Assembly: GCF_000719475.1 (NCBI RefSeq)
Contig: NZ_JOGO01000014.1
Coordinates: 1-64,000 of the forward strand
From: Streptomyces sp. NRRL F-5630
Lineage (GTDB): Bacteria > Actinomycetota > Actinomycetes > Streptomycetales > Streptomycetaceae
DNA: 64,000 nucleotides
Reading direction: 5' to 3'
Shown: positions 41,161 to 50,455 of the stretch, one piece after another
Layout: each line of letters opens with the position of its first letter
How positions within the stretch are numbered: position 1 is the first letter of the stretch
The notes under the pieces: model-generated
What the model was told of the DNA's origin: nothing
Database searches by the model: none
Seen by the model: the letters and a program-made list of their open reading frames with translations, nothing else
Program-made: the position numbers and the translations under genes

Positions 41161-42023
41161 TTCTCGTGCCCTATCTCTCTTGCCAATCGGTCCAGGAAGC
41201 CATGCGTCTCCTGGGGGCCGGCCGCCTCTGCTTGCAGGCGGTCGTACAACTCTGCGAACTGTGCCACCTCTGCCGGCTTTTCCAGATAGAGGTTGCCAGC
41301 GCTGCAGTCGATGTAGACGGTGCTCTTGGCAGGAGCGCGGGACGTCAGGATCGTGAATCCTCCCCGAAGCGCCGCGTGGGCGCCGCGCGCGGTCGGCATG
41401 ATCTGGAGGGTGACGCCTCGGTGATCTGCGAAGTCGTGCAGTTGGTCGATCTGGCGCCGCATCGCATCGGGGCCACCGACCGGCCGCCGCAGAACCGACT
41501 CCTCCACGACGACGCGAAGACGCAGGACGCGGTCACCGCGGGTCAGTAGCTGCTTCCGCCGATCCTCCCGGAAACGCACACGGAGAGCGATCTCCTCGGT
41601 AGGCGCATCCGGGTGTGCAGCGGCCAGAACTTCTCTTGCGTACTCCGGATGTTGGGCCATGCCCGGAACGAAGATGTTCTCGTAGAGCTGGATGTCGGTC
41701 GCGGCATCTTCGAGGTCGGCGTACGTCCCCATGCCGGGATCAAGGATCGGATCGAATTCGCTCCACCACGGCTCTCGTTGCGCGGCCTCGTGGAGTTCAG
41801 CCACCTCCGCGCGCTCGTCCTGGTCCGACACTCCGTACAGGTCGAGCAGCGCCATGACGTCCCGCAGGCGCACCGGGTTCTTCCCCGTCTCGATACGGCT
41901 CACAGTGGAGAGCGAGTGCTCGATCGCTTGGGCCGCCTCCTCGGCTGAGCGCCCGCTCCGTTTACGCAACTCGCGGAGACGGTCACCGAGGCGCCTCCTG
42001 CCGAGGTTCCACTCACCTGCCAC
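41157..42023 (-). CDS. XRE regulator with DUF5753 (Scr1-type) domain
   Basis: 288 residues from GTG 42023 with AGGAGGAG upstream. Residues about 10-65 are an HTH domain (RLRELRKRSGRSAEEAAQAI, then SLSTVSRIETGKNPVRL). The rest is the DUF5753 domain (IFVPGMAQHPEYAREVL, then VVEESVLRRPVGGPDAM). It pairs with the DUF397 gene and is divergent from the TPR-type regulator at 42223. Confidence 0.88.
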   Translation of the reverse strand: MAGEWNLGRRRLGDRLRELRKRSGRSAEEAAQAIEHSLSTVSRIETGKNPVRLRDVMALLDLYGVSDQDERAEVAELHEAAQREPWWSEFDPILDPGMGTYADLEDAATDIQLYENIFVPGMAQHPEYAREVLAAAHPDAPTEEIALRVRFREDRRKQLLTRGDRVLRLRVVVEESVLRRPVGGPDAMRRQIDQLHDFADHRGVTLQIMPTARGAHAALRGGFTILTSRAPAKSTVYIDCSAGNLYLEKPAEVAQFAELYDRLQAEAAGPQETHGFLDRLAREIGHEK

Positions 42024-42130
42024 CGTCGGATCTCCTCCTGCACAGTGTCCCTGTCGTCGTGCAAGTGTGCCCGAGCTGGAACGAGTTCGGTAGCGAGCTG
42101 CCGTGATGCGCTGTCATATGCCGTTTGAGC

Positions 42131-42159
42131 CCATGCACTTGCATGACGGAAGTGCATGG
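42131..42159. promoter_or_regulatory. Inverted repeat between two divergent regulators
   Basis: CCATGCACTT (42131-42140) and AAGTGCATGG (42150-42159) are exact reverse complements around a 9-nt centre, and TGCATG occurs again within the centre. The site sits in the 199-bp region between the XRE/DUF5753 gene and the TPR regulator, so it could control both. Confidence 0.5.
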
Positions 42160-42222
42160 GGGCATGCTTCTCCTCACTCGCCGTCCTCGGGCGGTAGCTC
42201 TGTGCCGATCTTGGAGAGCTTC

Positions 42223-43608
42223 ATGGGGCGTCCGCCGGCCTTCTACTATCAGCACCCGCTGACGTTTGTGCGCACTCAGCTTCTCGGTTTTGAGACCTTG
42301 AGGGGCTTCGTCGAGTGGCTCGCCACCGAAATCAGCGGAGCCGCGGCTCACCCCGTCAAGGCGTGGCGCTGGGAAAATTACGGGGTGAAGCCCGAGCGTC
42401 CCGTTCAGGAGGTTCTCGCTCGCCGACTCGACGTGCCGTTCAGCCACCTGACAAGCCGTCCGTGGCCGGACTGGCTGCCGATCGGTGATCGCATCCCCGT
42501 AGAGGCACACTGGGATCTGGAAGGAACACTCCAGGTTCTGGATGCGTCGGTGGTGAGCGAAGTGGATCGGCGAGGTTTCCTCACGCTCGGAGCGGGGGCT
42601 ACCGCTGGCTTGGCGCATCGGTGGGCGGAGGCAGCGTCGCCGGTGTGGCCCCGTTCAGTGAGCGCCTTCTCGGACATCGAGTGGGCGGAGAACCTGGAGC
42701 AACGCCTGCCCCTCCTCCAGGACCTGGAGGACCGCCGAGGGGGAGCCGCGGTCGCACTGCTCGATGCCGAGCTGCGCAGCGCCCGCCTCACCCTTCGCCT
42801 CCTCCAAGGGGAGAGGGCGCGCCGAATGCTTCTCTCCGGCATCGCGACGTTGGCAAGGATCACCGGCTGGGCTCACGTGGACGTCGGGGCCTTCGCCTCC
42901 GCCGAGAAGCAGTTCGTCACGGGGCTTCGTGCGGCCCACGCCGTCGGCGACCGCAGCGCTGGAGCGAACCTGCTCAAGTGCATCAGTCTTCTGCTCGTCG
43001 AGCACGGGAGGACAGCTGAGGCCGCGGAGGTGGCCGAAGTCGCCGTCCGGCAGACACAGTCATCCGAACCGCGCGTACGAGCCATGCTCTTGGTGAGGGA
43101 GGCCCGTACTCGTGCTTTGCTGGGCGACGGGCGCTCCATGAGGGCCTTGGTGAATGAAGCGGGGAAGCTCATCGACCGGGCAGACGGAGAGCCCGCGCCG
43201 ACCTGGGCGCTGTACTTCGACGATGCCGAGTACCGCGCTCAGATCGCCGCATGCCACCTTGCCCTGGGGGAAGCGAGGCAGGCAGACGGCCTTCTTGGCG
43301 AAGCGCTCCAGAATCAGCCGGCCGCGCGGGCGCGAGACGCCGTGACGTACGGGATGTGGCAGGCGGAGGCCGCAGTGCGCCAGGGGGAGGTCGAGAGGGC
43401 CTGCGGTCTCGTGGGTGATCTGCTTCCCCGGATGGTCGCGTCCGCCTCGGCGCGCAACGCGGGCCGGCTCAAGGCAGTGCGCTCCCTCCTCGCGAAGGAG
43501 GCGAAGGACGCGCTGTGCGTGCGGGAACTCGACGAGCGCATCCGCGCCTCCACAGTCATGAACGAACGGCCCGGACTGGACGAGCGGGGGCGGTCTCTGG
43601 TCGCATGA
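42223..43608 (+). CDS. XRE/TPR-type transcription regulator
   Basis: 461 residues from ATG 42223 (GGAGAG upstream); start codons further upstream are in frame but less likely. The N-terminus (MGRPPAFYYQHPLTFVR, then LRGFVEWLATEISG) resembles regulators common in Streptomyces. A helical middle and C-terminal part holds TPR-like repeats (EHGRTAEAAEVAEVAVR, HLALGEARQADGLLGEALQN). A Tat/anchor-like stretch DRRGFLTLGAGATAGLA is also typical of this family and need not be exported. The SDR gene follows after 4 bp, so both probably belong to one transcript. Confidence 0.75.
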   Translation: MGRPPAFYYQHPLTFVRTQLLGFETLRGFVEWLATEISGAAAHPVKAWRWENYGVKPERPVQEVLARRLDVPFSHLTSRPWPDWLPIGDRIPVEAHWDLEGTLQVLDASVVSEVDRRGFLTLGAGATAGLAHRWAEAASPVWPRSVSAFSDIEWAENLEQRLPLLQDLEDRRGGAAVALLDAELRSARLTLRLLQGERARRMLLSGIATLARITGWAHVDVGAFASAEKQFVTGLRAAHAVGDRSAGANLLKCISLLLVEHGRTAEAAEVAEVAVRQTQSSEPRVRAMLLVREARTRALLGDGRSMRALVNEAGKLIDRADGEPAPTWALYFDDAEYRAQIAACHLALGEARQADGLLGEALQNQPAARARDAVTYGMWQAEAAVRQGEVERACGLVGDLLPRMVASASARNAGRLKAVRSLLAKEAKDALCVRELDERIRASTVMNERPGLDERGRSLVA

Positions 43609-43612
43609 CCGC

Positions 43613-44323
43613 ATGAGCGAACGCCGTGTAGCCCTCGTCACCGGAGCCAACCGCGGGCTGGGGTACGCGCTCGCCGCTGGTCTCGCCCGCCCCAACATGA
43701 GCATCGTGGTCACCGCGCGGGATTCTCGGGACGCGCACGAAGCCGCAGCGCGACTCCGCGCTCAGCGGCCGGGCGTCGAATATGAGGCACACCAACTCGA
43801 CGTGACCGACCCCGCCAGCGTTTTTCGAGCGTTCGCCGAGACGCAACGCAGTTTCGGGCGACTCGATGTTCTACTCTCCTCTGCCGGCATCGCCATTGAT
43901 CGGGGCCGCACTCCGTCCGTCCTTGATATGGAAAAAGTCCGTGCCACGCTCGATACGAACCTTCTCGGGGCGTGGCGCTGCGCAGCGGAGGCCATTCCGA
44001 TCATGCGCAAGAACAATTATGGCCGCATCGTTCACGTATCGAGTCGCATGGGCAGCCTGGCGAATATGACGTCGAGCAGCCCCGCCTACCGGGTCAGTAA
44101 GGCAGCACTCAACGCGCTTACGCGAGTCCTGGCCGACGAAGTCGCACAGGACAATATTCTCGTCAACTCCGCTTCTCCCGGGGTGGCTGCGACTCGGATG
44201 AACTACGGCGGGAAGGCCGTGAGCCCCGAAGAGGCAGCTCAGGGGATGATCTGGCTGGCCACAGCCCCGGACGACGGTCCACGAGGCGAGTTCTTCGAGG
44301 GGCGCTCCATCGTTCCCTGGTGA
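43613..44323 (+). CDS. Short-chain dehydrogenase/reductase
   Basis: 236 residues from ATG 43613. The Rossmann motif TGANRGLG is at 10-17. The catalytic set is S143/S144 (HVSSRMG), Y159 and K163 (YRVSK). LSSAGIA replaces the classical NNAG. The nearest families are carbonyl reductase-like SDRs using NADPH. It could reduce a ketone in the neighbouring pathway, but the pathway genes lie on the other strand. Confidence 0.85.
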   Translation: MSERRVALVTGANRGLGYALAAGLARPNMSIVVTARDSRDAHEAAARLRAQRPGVEYEAHQLDVTDPASVFRAFAETQRSFGRLDVLLSSAGIAIDRGRTPSVLDMEKVRATLDTNLLGAWRCAAEAIPIMRKNNYGRIVHVSSRMGSLANMTSSSPAYRVSKAALNALTRVLADEVAQDNILVNSASPGVAATRMNYGGKAVSPEEAAQGMIWLATAPDDGPRGEFFEGRSIVPW

Positions 44324-44357
44324 ATATGAATTAACCAGGGAACAGTCGAACGGGAAA

Positions 44358-44377
44358 GCGAAGCGCCTTCGTTTCGC
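44358..44377 (+). terminator. Hairpin after the SDR gene
   Basis: GCGAAGCG (44358-44365) pairs with CGTTTCGC (44370-44377), including one G-U pair, around a CCTT loop. A second, perfect 10-bp repeat (TGCTGTCTTC at 44447-44456 with GAAGACAGCA at 44471-44480) lies further on. Together they probably end the SDR transcript. Nothing else is seen in 44324-44582. Confidence 0.5.
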
Positions 44378-44582
44378 GGCTGGTTGAGTATAAAACGAGG
44401 ATATCCGCCGCCTCTACAAACCGGGCTTCCCCAGTGCTTTCCTTGATGCTGTCTTCACTCGGCTTCGGTCGAAGACAGCAGGACACCTCACGGTGTTCGG
44501 TGGCGTAAATCCCTCATGCTGAGGGATGCACGCCGCATCGGGGCCCATCGGGCCATTGGGAAGCAAAGCGTGGAGGTGAGGC

Positions 44583-45092
44583 GTGAATTCCACACCAACC
44601 ACCGAGACGGCGTCCTCTGCGGACGTCGATCCCGGCGTCTCCTGGAGCGTCAGAAGGGACGCGCCCGGTATCAGTTTTCCGGGGGAGATCCGGGAGCGCA
44701 TCCGACGGTCGATGGACGGCGACGAGGAGTACGAACTTCTCTACACCGCCGAACTCGTCGCCGGAGAGTTGGTGACGAACGCAGTACTGCACGGCGGCCG
44801 GCATGTCATCGTCGAGTTCCTCTGGCGGGGCGACGTGGCCGTCGTCACTGTCCACGACTGCTGTCCGCGCCACATCGACGCCCCGAAGAGGCCAGCTGAG
44901 GAGTGCGGCCGGGGCCTCGCGATCGTGACAGCCCTTGGCGGTGACTTCTGCACGTCCACGCTGCCGGAGGGCACCTACGCTCAGTGGCACTCGGAGCCCG
45001 GCGCCCTCCGTGAGGGATTTACTCGTTCAAACCCGCGAAACCCTTGGGGCCCCTGCCCTCACGCTCCTGCCTCACAGAGCACGACGAGCTGA
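44583..45092 (+). CDS. RsbW-like anti-sigma/HATPase protein
   Basis: 169 residues from GTG 44583 with GGAGG upstream. The HATPase fold is visible: N-box AGELVTNAVLHGG, the D-box-like AVVTVHDCCPRH and GRGLAIVTALGG. Such single-domain ATPases in Streptomyces act as anti-sigma factors or in small regulatory circuits. The G1 box is partly changed (DCCPRH for DxGxG), which may reduce ATP binding. It is followed by a strong terminator and stands alone. Confidence 0.75.
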   Translation: MNSTPTTETASSADVDPGVSWSVRRDAPGISFPGEIRERIRRSMDGDEEYELLYTAELVAGELVTNAVLHGGRHVIVEFLWRGDVAVVTVHDCCPRHIDAPKRPAEECGRGLAIVTALGGDFCTSTLPEGTYAQWHSEPGALREGFTRSNPRNPWGPCPHAPASQSTTS

Positions 45093-45105
45093 TCCGTCTT
45101 CGCCC

Positions 45106-45141
45106 CTCGTGCGCGCCGGGTCCTTGCCCGGCGCGCACGAG
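45106..45141 (+). terminator. Perfect hairpin after the RsbW-like gene
   Basis: CTCGTGCGCGCCGGG (45106-45120) and its exact reverse complement (45127-45141) with loop TCCTTG start 14 bp after the stop. This is a strong rho-independent-type terminator of the Streptomyces kind. Confidence 0.8.
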
Positions 45142-45324
45142 GCGGCCCTTGCCCCCTTGTTCCCGCCGTCGCGTTGTCGCTTCCCCGGTGGCCGGAAGCC
45201 CGGGGCGTATCGAGCACACACCGGCACCGTCCCCGCGCGTTGCGCGCGCCTTCGCGCATTCGGCGAGCCCCCGGGGGGGCGGCCTGCCCCTTCCACCCCC
45301 GCACCCGTCCACGGAGACCTCCCC

Positions 45325-47205
45325 ATGACGACTTCCCTCCCGATCGAGCGCTACGGCCTCATCGGCAACACCCGCACCGCCGCGCTCGTCGCGGACACCG
45401 GCGAAATCGACTGGCTGTGCGCGCCCGACTTCGACGGCCCGGCCGTCTTCGCCGCGCTCCTGGGCGCACCCGAGCACGGCACGTGGCGCCTCGCCCCTGC
45501 CGTCGCCCCGCAGCACGGCTCGGAGCGCGGGGCGGGGGTGAGCATGTCGCGCCGCTACGTGCAGGACTCCCTCGTCCTGGAATCCGAGTGGCGCACGACA
45601 ACCGGCGCGGTGCGGGTGACCGACTTCATGCCGCTGACGGCCGGGACGACGCAGGTGATACGGATCGTCGAGGGCCTGGTCGGCGAGGTCGCGATGGTCT
45701 CCGAGCTGCGGGCGCGGCCCGGGTATGGGCGGGTGGTGCCGTGGGTGCACGAGGAGGGTGGCCGCATCGTCGCCGAGGGCGGCGGGGTGGCGGTGTGGCT
45801 GGACGGCCCGTGCCGCCAGACCGAGATCGACGACGATGTCGTCGGGCACTTCGTCGTGGCGGCCGGGACGAGCGCGGCCCTCGCGCTGAGCGTGGCCCCT
45901 GCCCACGAGGCGCCACCGCGCGTGCCCGACCCCGACGCCGCGCTCCTCGAAGCGCTCGGGGTCTGGCGGGAGTTCGCGTCCCGCTGCACCTACCGGGGCC
46001 CGCACCGCGAGGCGGTGGTGCGCTCGGCCCTGACCTTGAAAGCGCTCACGTACGCGCCGAGCGGGGCGATCGTCGCCGCGCCGACGACGTCGCTGCCCGA
46101 GGAGATCGGCGGCGAGCGGAACTGGGACTACCGGCATGCGTGGGTGCGGGACAGCGCGGGCACGCTGGCCGCCCTGATCGGGGCCGGCTACCAGGAGGAG
46201 GCCGTCGCCTGGCGACGATGGCTGCTGCGCGCGGTGGGTTCGAGCCCGCTTCGGATCATGTACGGGCTGCGCGGTGAACACGACCTTCCCGAACGGGATT
46301 TGTACTGGCTGCCCGGGTACGCCGGGTCGGCTCCGGTACGGGTGGGCAACGGGGCAGCCCAGCAGGTGCAGCTCGACGTGTACGGCGAGCTGATCGAGAC
46401 CCTCTACCTCGCACACGAAGCGGGGATCGCCCACTGCGAGGACACCGCCGCTCTGCACCGTCGGCTCATCGCGCAGGTGGAGGCGAAGTGGCAGCAGCCG
46501 GACGCGGGCATCTGGGAGGGCCGGGGAGCCTTGCGGCACTACGTCCACTCGAAGGTGATGCTGTGGGTCGCCGTGGACCGCACGGCCCGCCTCGCCGAGG
46601 ACGGCGCCCTCCCCCTCGACCCGGCGCCGCTGCGCGAGCTGGCCGCCCGGATTCACGCGGAGGTGTGCGAGAAGGGCTTCGACCCCGTCCGTAACACGTT
46701 CACGCAGTCCTACGGCTCCACCGACCTCGACGCCGCGCTCCTCCTCATCCCCGCCGTGGGCTTCCTGCCCGGGGACGACCCCCGGGTGCTCGGAACCATC
46801 GACGCCGTACGCGAAGCGCTCAGCACGCCGGACGGGTTCGTGTACCGCTACCCGACCAAGGGCGACACGGTGGGCGCGGACGGACTCGCGGGCGACGAAG
46901 GCGCCTTCCTCCTCTGTTCCTTCTGGCTCGTCGATGCCCTCGCCCTCAGCGGCCGTATCGAAGAGGCCCGCCCCTTGTACGCGCGTCTGCTGGGGGTGCG
47001 CAACGATCTGGGGCTGGCCTCCGAGGAGTACGCCCCGGGCGCGGGCCGTCTGCTGGGCAACTTCCCCCAGACCTACACCCACGAGGCGATCATCCGCAGC
47101 GCCCTCCTCCTCCAGCACGTCACTGCCCGGGGCGCTAGGGACGTGGAGATCGCGGCGATCGAGGAGATCACCCCGGCGCTCGTACGGACGGGGGCCGGGC
47201 GATGA
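45325..47205 (+). CDS. Glycoside hydrolase family 15 protein (glucoamylase/trehalase type)
   Basis: 626 residues from ATG 45325. The N-terminal beta domain begins IERYGLIGNTRTAALVADTG, as in actinobacterial GH15 enzymes. The (alpha/alpha)6 catalytic barrel follows, with NWDYRHAWVRDS (266-277), the general-acid region IWEGRGALRHYVHSKVMLWV and the second Glu in SEEYAPGAGRLLGNFPQTYTH. Related proteins hydrolyse trehalose or alpha-1,4-glucans in the cytoplasm. Its stop overlaps the start of the histidine-kinase-like gene (ATGA 47202), so it may be the first gene of that operon. Confidence 0.88.
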   Translation: MTTSLPIERYGLIGNTRTAALVADTGEIDWLCAPDFDGPAVFAALLGAPEHGTWRLAPAVAPQHGSERGAGVSMSRRYVQDSLVLESEWRTTTGAVRVTDFMPLTAGTTQVIRIVEGLVGEVAMVSELRARPGYGRVVPWVHEEGGRIVAEGGGVAVWLDGPCRQTEIDDDVVGHFVVAAGTSAALALSVAPAHEAPPRVPDPDAALLEALGVWREFASRCTYRGPHREAVVRSALTLKALTYAPSGAIVAAPTTSLPEEIGGERNWDYRHAWVRDSAGTLAALIGAGYQEEAVAWRRWLLRAVGSSPLRIMYGLRGEHDLPERDLYWLPGYAGSAPVRVGNGAAQQVQLDVYGELIETLYLAHEAGIAHCEDTAALHRRLIAQVEAKWQQPDAGIWEGRGALRHYVHSKVMLWVAVDRTARLAEDGALPLDPAPLRELAARIHAEVCEKGFDPVRNTFTQSYGSTDLDAALLLIPAVGFLPGDDPRVLGTIDAVREALSTPDGFVYRYPTKGDTVGADGLAGDEGAFLLCSFWLVDALALSGRIEEARPLYARLLGVRNDLGLASEEYAPGAGRLLGNFPQTYTHEAIIRSALLLQHVTARGARDVEIAAIEEITPALVRTGAGR

Positions 47206-48318
47206 CCGCGCTCGCCCTGGTGGCCGTCTTCGCCTTCGCCGTGCTCGCGACCGCCCTCCCCCTCGCCCGCAGACGGCCCAAGCAGGCCCTTCAGCAGGCA
47301 CGCGCCGACGAAGAACGAAAGAACGCTCAACTGCGTGCCGCAGAAGTTGCATTGGGCGACGTGGCGCGAGCCCTCGTGTCGGGTGGCCGCGTAGGGGCGG
47401 AGTTCCCCCCGCAACTTCGGGACACCCCTTTGGCGACCGCGTTGTACCGGGTGCTTTCCGGGGTGTCCACCGCCGTCTCGCTCGGCGTCGAGGCCGCGCG
47501 CCAGGAGGCGCGCGTGCGGGTGGAGCAGGTCCGGGCGATCGCGGAGCGCGAACAGCAGGAGTACGTGTCCTCCTTGCGTGCCGTGGTCGCAGACCTCGCC
47601 CACCGCGCGGGGCCCGCCCGGCCGTCGGACGTACCGCGCACGCACGAAGCGCACGACGTGACAGCAGGGGACCCCGGCGCCCGGGGTGCGGCGGCGGTCC
47701 TGCTCGCCGCCACCAACTACGCGATCCTCGGGGGCAGTCGGCTCGCGCCCGCGGGGAGGCCGTCGAGCCTGGCCGACGTGGTGCGGAACTCGTGCGCGCG
47801 GGCTGGTGTCACCGAGCGGGTGCGCCTCGCCCAGATCCCCGAGGTCATGGTCCGCGGGGAAGCCGTCGAGGGCCTTACCCACCTCCTGGCCGCGCTGCTC
47901 GACAACGCGAGCCGCGCCTCCACCACCGTCCAGGTGGCCTGCGAACCCCGGCCCGACGGCTCGGCCTACCTGCTCGTGGACGACGCCGGCCCCGGCATGA
48001 CCGGGGAGCAACTCGCCGCCGCGCGAGGCTTGCTCGGTGAAACCGGGGCCGAGGTGCTGCTGCACCTGGGCGCGCGCCCGCAGCTCGGCCTGCGCACCGT
48101 CGGAGCCCTCGCCCGGTACCTGGGCATCGGCACCGACCTGATCAGCCCCGCCCCCCTGGGGCGGGACCCGGGTGGTCCTGGCCCTGCCCGGCGCCCTGCT
48201 CGCCCTCCCCGCCCCACCCCGCGAGGGCGGGGAGGCGGTGGGCGGGGGCCGGCGCGGGACGGCCGGGGAGTGGATCGCGGGCACCCGCCGCGCCCGCACG
48301 CAGGAGACGCACCGATGA
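47202..48318 (+). pseudogene. Histidine-kinase-like ATPase, frameshifted near its end
   Basis: One N-terminal membrane segment (residues 2-22) is followed by a coiled-coil-like helical region and an HATPase domain with N-box ALLDNASRAS (D234, N235) and VDDAGPGM (about 259-266). It resembles the sensor-type ATPases of Streptomyces conservons; no clear phosphorylatable His box is seen. The frame is sound to GTDLISPAPL. Near CCCCCCTGGGG (48150-48160) the expected end (GTRVVLALPGALLALPAP, up to TQETHR) lies one frame further and stops at 48318, overlapping the next start (ATGA 48315). As read, the ORF instead runs on in frame through the next gene to make a 682-residue fusion, which I consider an artefact of one extra base. 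Confidence 0.7.
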
Positions 48319-49250
48319 ACCATCACACGCCTTCCTCTACTCACGGCCGGGCAACGTGGCTTCCCCCGGCACAGGCCCGGGTCGCGCGTCTCGTGGCGGC
48401 CGGGTGGGGCAACAGCGAGATCGCCGCCCGCACCGGCCTGCCCGCCCTCCGCGTGAACACCCTCGTTCAGCAGCTACGGGAACGACTCCGCCTTCCGGAC
48501 AGCGCCTCACGTGCGATGCTCGTCCACCAGCTCCTCGCCCAGCGCTACATCCCCGTGCCCGCCCGCGACGGGCGACCGGCCCTGATCCCCACGGAGGCGC
48601 GCCTCGTGCGCGCGTGGGGCGAACACGCGACCCGTCTTGCGGTCGCCGACGCCCTCACCATGCCTCCGGGCGAGGTCGACCTGTGGACTCGGACCCTGCT
48701 GCGCAAACTCCGGGCTCGTAGCACGGCCCACCTCGTCGCGCTCGGCCACGCCCTGGGCGTTTTCGCCAGCCCCTCCCTCGGCGCGAACGAGCCTCTGCCC
48801 GTCCGGCCCGGCCTCCTGTCGCCCGCCCGCGCCACCGCCCTCGGCCTCGCGGCCCGCGGCATGGGCAGAGAGGAAATCGCTTCGCTCCTCCACGTGAGCC
48901 CCGAGACCGTCACCCACCACCTCAAAGCCTCTCGGGCCGCCCTGGGATGCCCGCCGGGAACGGCCCTCCACGTCCTGGTGCACACCCTCTTCGCCACGGG
49001 CGCGGCCACCCCACCCTCCATCGCCGCCCCGGCCCCGCCCCTGACCTCCGCCCAGTTGCGTCTGTGGGAGGCGATCGCCACGAATTCGCTGTCCTCGGAC
49101 ATCGCCCGCGCCGTCGGCACCACACCGCGCGCGCTCCGGCCCGCCGTCGGCCACCTCACCGCGCACGCCGGCACCGACAGCGCCCTCGGCCTCGTCGTGC
49201 GCGGCCACGCCTGGAACTGGTGGGACTGGAAGGAAACCACCACCACATGA
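48315..49250 (+). CDS. Regulator made of four tandem LuxR-type HTH units
   Basis: 311 residues from ATG 48315. It consists almost only of four helix-turn-helix units, at about 17-75 (ARVARLVAAGWGNSEIAART), 91-146 (ARLVRAWGEHATRLAVADAL), 168-228 (ATALGLAARGMGREEIASLL) and 243-298 (LRLWEAIATNSLSSDIARAV). The third is closest to the LuxR consensus (HVSPETVTHHLKASRAAL). No receiver or ligand domain is present. It directly follows an HATPase gene and overlaps the M14-like peptidase gene (ATGA 49247). Confidence 0.75.
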   Translation: MNHHTPSSTHGRATWLPPAQARVARLVAAGWGNSEIAARTGLPALRVNTLVQQLRERLRLPDSASRAMLVHQLLAQRYIPVPARDGRPALIPTEARLVRAWGEHATRLAVADALTMPPGEVDLWTRTLLRKLRARSTAHLVALGHALGVFASPSLGANEPLPVRPGLLSPARATALGLAARGMGREEIASLLHVSPETVTHHLKASRAALGCPPGTALHVLVHTLFATGAATPPSIAAPAPPLTSAQLRLWEAIATNSLSSDIARAVGTTPRALRPAVGHLTAHAGTDSALGLVVRGHAWNWWDWKETTTT

Positions 49251-50455
49251 ACCATGAACCCGCCCACCCCGAAGCGCCGAACGCCCTGACCCGGCTCGCC
49301 CTGGACCTCGACCGCGCCTACCCCTGGTGCACCTACCGCGTCATGGGCACCACCGACGGCGGACGCCCCCTCCAGGCCCTGACCGTGCGCGGGGGAAGCG
49401 ACCGCACCGTGGTGGTCCTCGCCGGAGCCCACCCCGACGAGGACACCACCCACAGCCAGTTCCACCTCGCCCTCCGCCTCGCCGCACAGCCCGCCCTGCG
49501 CACGGGCGTCACCTGGCACCTCGTCCTCGACGCCGACCCCGACGGCGCCGCCCTCAACCACTTCAGTGGCCCGAGCATCGCGGACCACTTCGACCACCGG
49601 GCCTTCTACCGGCCCCCCACCGACCGCCAGCCCCTGTGGGGCTTCACGCTCCAGGACCCACCCGGCTTCGCCGAGACGAAGACCACCCTCGTCCTGCGCT
49701 CCCTCCTCGACGAGACCAAGCCCGACATGCTGGTCGACTTCCACCGCTGCCTCTCCGGCGGCGCCTACACCCTCACCACCCGCCCAGACCCCGCGACCAA
49801 CTCCTTGAACCCGCTCGTCGCGCACCGGGCCGGTGTTCCACTGGCGCTGAACGGCGACGAGGGCGGCGATCCCCTCACCGAACAGGACAAGCTGGCCCAC
49901 GGTGTCTGGCTCGCCCCGCACGACGGCGGCTTCGGCCCCGACCGGCGCACGAGCGCCTGGCACTACGCCGCCCACCACCACGCCACTTTCGGCGTCGTCG
50001 TCGAGGCCCCCAACTGGATCATCGCCCCCGACCGCGAGGACGGCCCGAAGAGCGCCAACCGCCTGCGCAAGGCCCATGCACGGCTGGCCGCCTGCGCGGG
50101 TGCTCTGCCCGACCTCGCCCTCACGCTCCACGGCGAAGCCGCCCGCTCGCGCCTGGGCCTGCTCCTCCCCCTGGCCAACCAGGAAGACGGCCGCGAGCAC
50201 TCCATCGGCCCGGTCACCGACTGGACGATCCTGCGCGTCAGCACCGCCCTCGCCGGGCACGCCGTCGACACCGACGGCCCGGAAACGGCCGTCGAGGCCA
50301 CCGTCGACCTCCACCACCACCTGCTCGCCTCCACCAGCCAGCGCCGGCGCCACCGCACCGTCGCCCCCTCCAGCGCGGTCGCCTACCACCTCGGCGCAGC
50401 CTTCGCCGCCGTGCACGGCGTACCCGGACTCACCACCCTCTGGAACCGCTCGTGA
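49247..50455 (+). CDS. M14-family-like zinc peptidase or amidase
   Basis: 402 residues from ATG 49247. Zinc ligands of the carboxypeptidase/succinylglutamate desuccinylase fold are visible: AGAHPDED (H62, E65) and DMLVDFHRC (H166). The likely catalytic Glu is E253 (FGVVVEAPNW). No signal peptide is present, so it should act in the cytoplasm on a peptide or acyl-amino acid. It is co-transcribed with the four-HTH regulator and the small Cys-rich protein; processing of a small signalling peptide or intermediate is a possible link. Confidence 0.75.
   Translation: MNHEPAHPEAPNALTRLALDLDRAYPWCTYRVMGTTDGGRPLQALTVRGGSDRTVVVLAGAHPDEDTTHSQFHLALRLAAQPALRTGVTWHLVLDADPDGAALNHFSGPSIADHFDHRAFYRPPTDRQPLWGFTLQDPPGFAETKTTLVLRSLLDETKPDMLVDFHRCLSGGAYTLTTRPDPATNSLNPLVAHRAGVPLALNGDEGGDPLTEQDKLAHGVWLAPHDGGFGPDRRTSAWHYAAHHHATFGVVVEAPNWIIAPDREDGPKSANRLRKAHARLAACAGALPDLALTLHGEAARSRLGLLLPLANQEDGREHSIGPVTDWTILRVSTALAGHAVDTDGPETAVEATVDLHHHLLASTSQRRRHRTVAPSSAVAYHLGAAFAAVHGVPGLTTLWNRS

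Noticed and set aside
45019..47352. Minus-strand open frame of 777 codons
   Set aside because: Antisense of the GH15 gene; no domain, Arg/Gly-rich.
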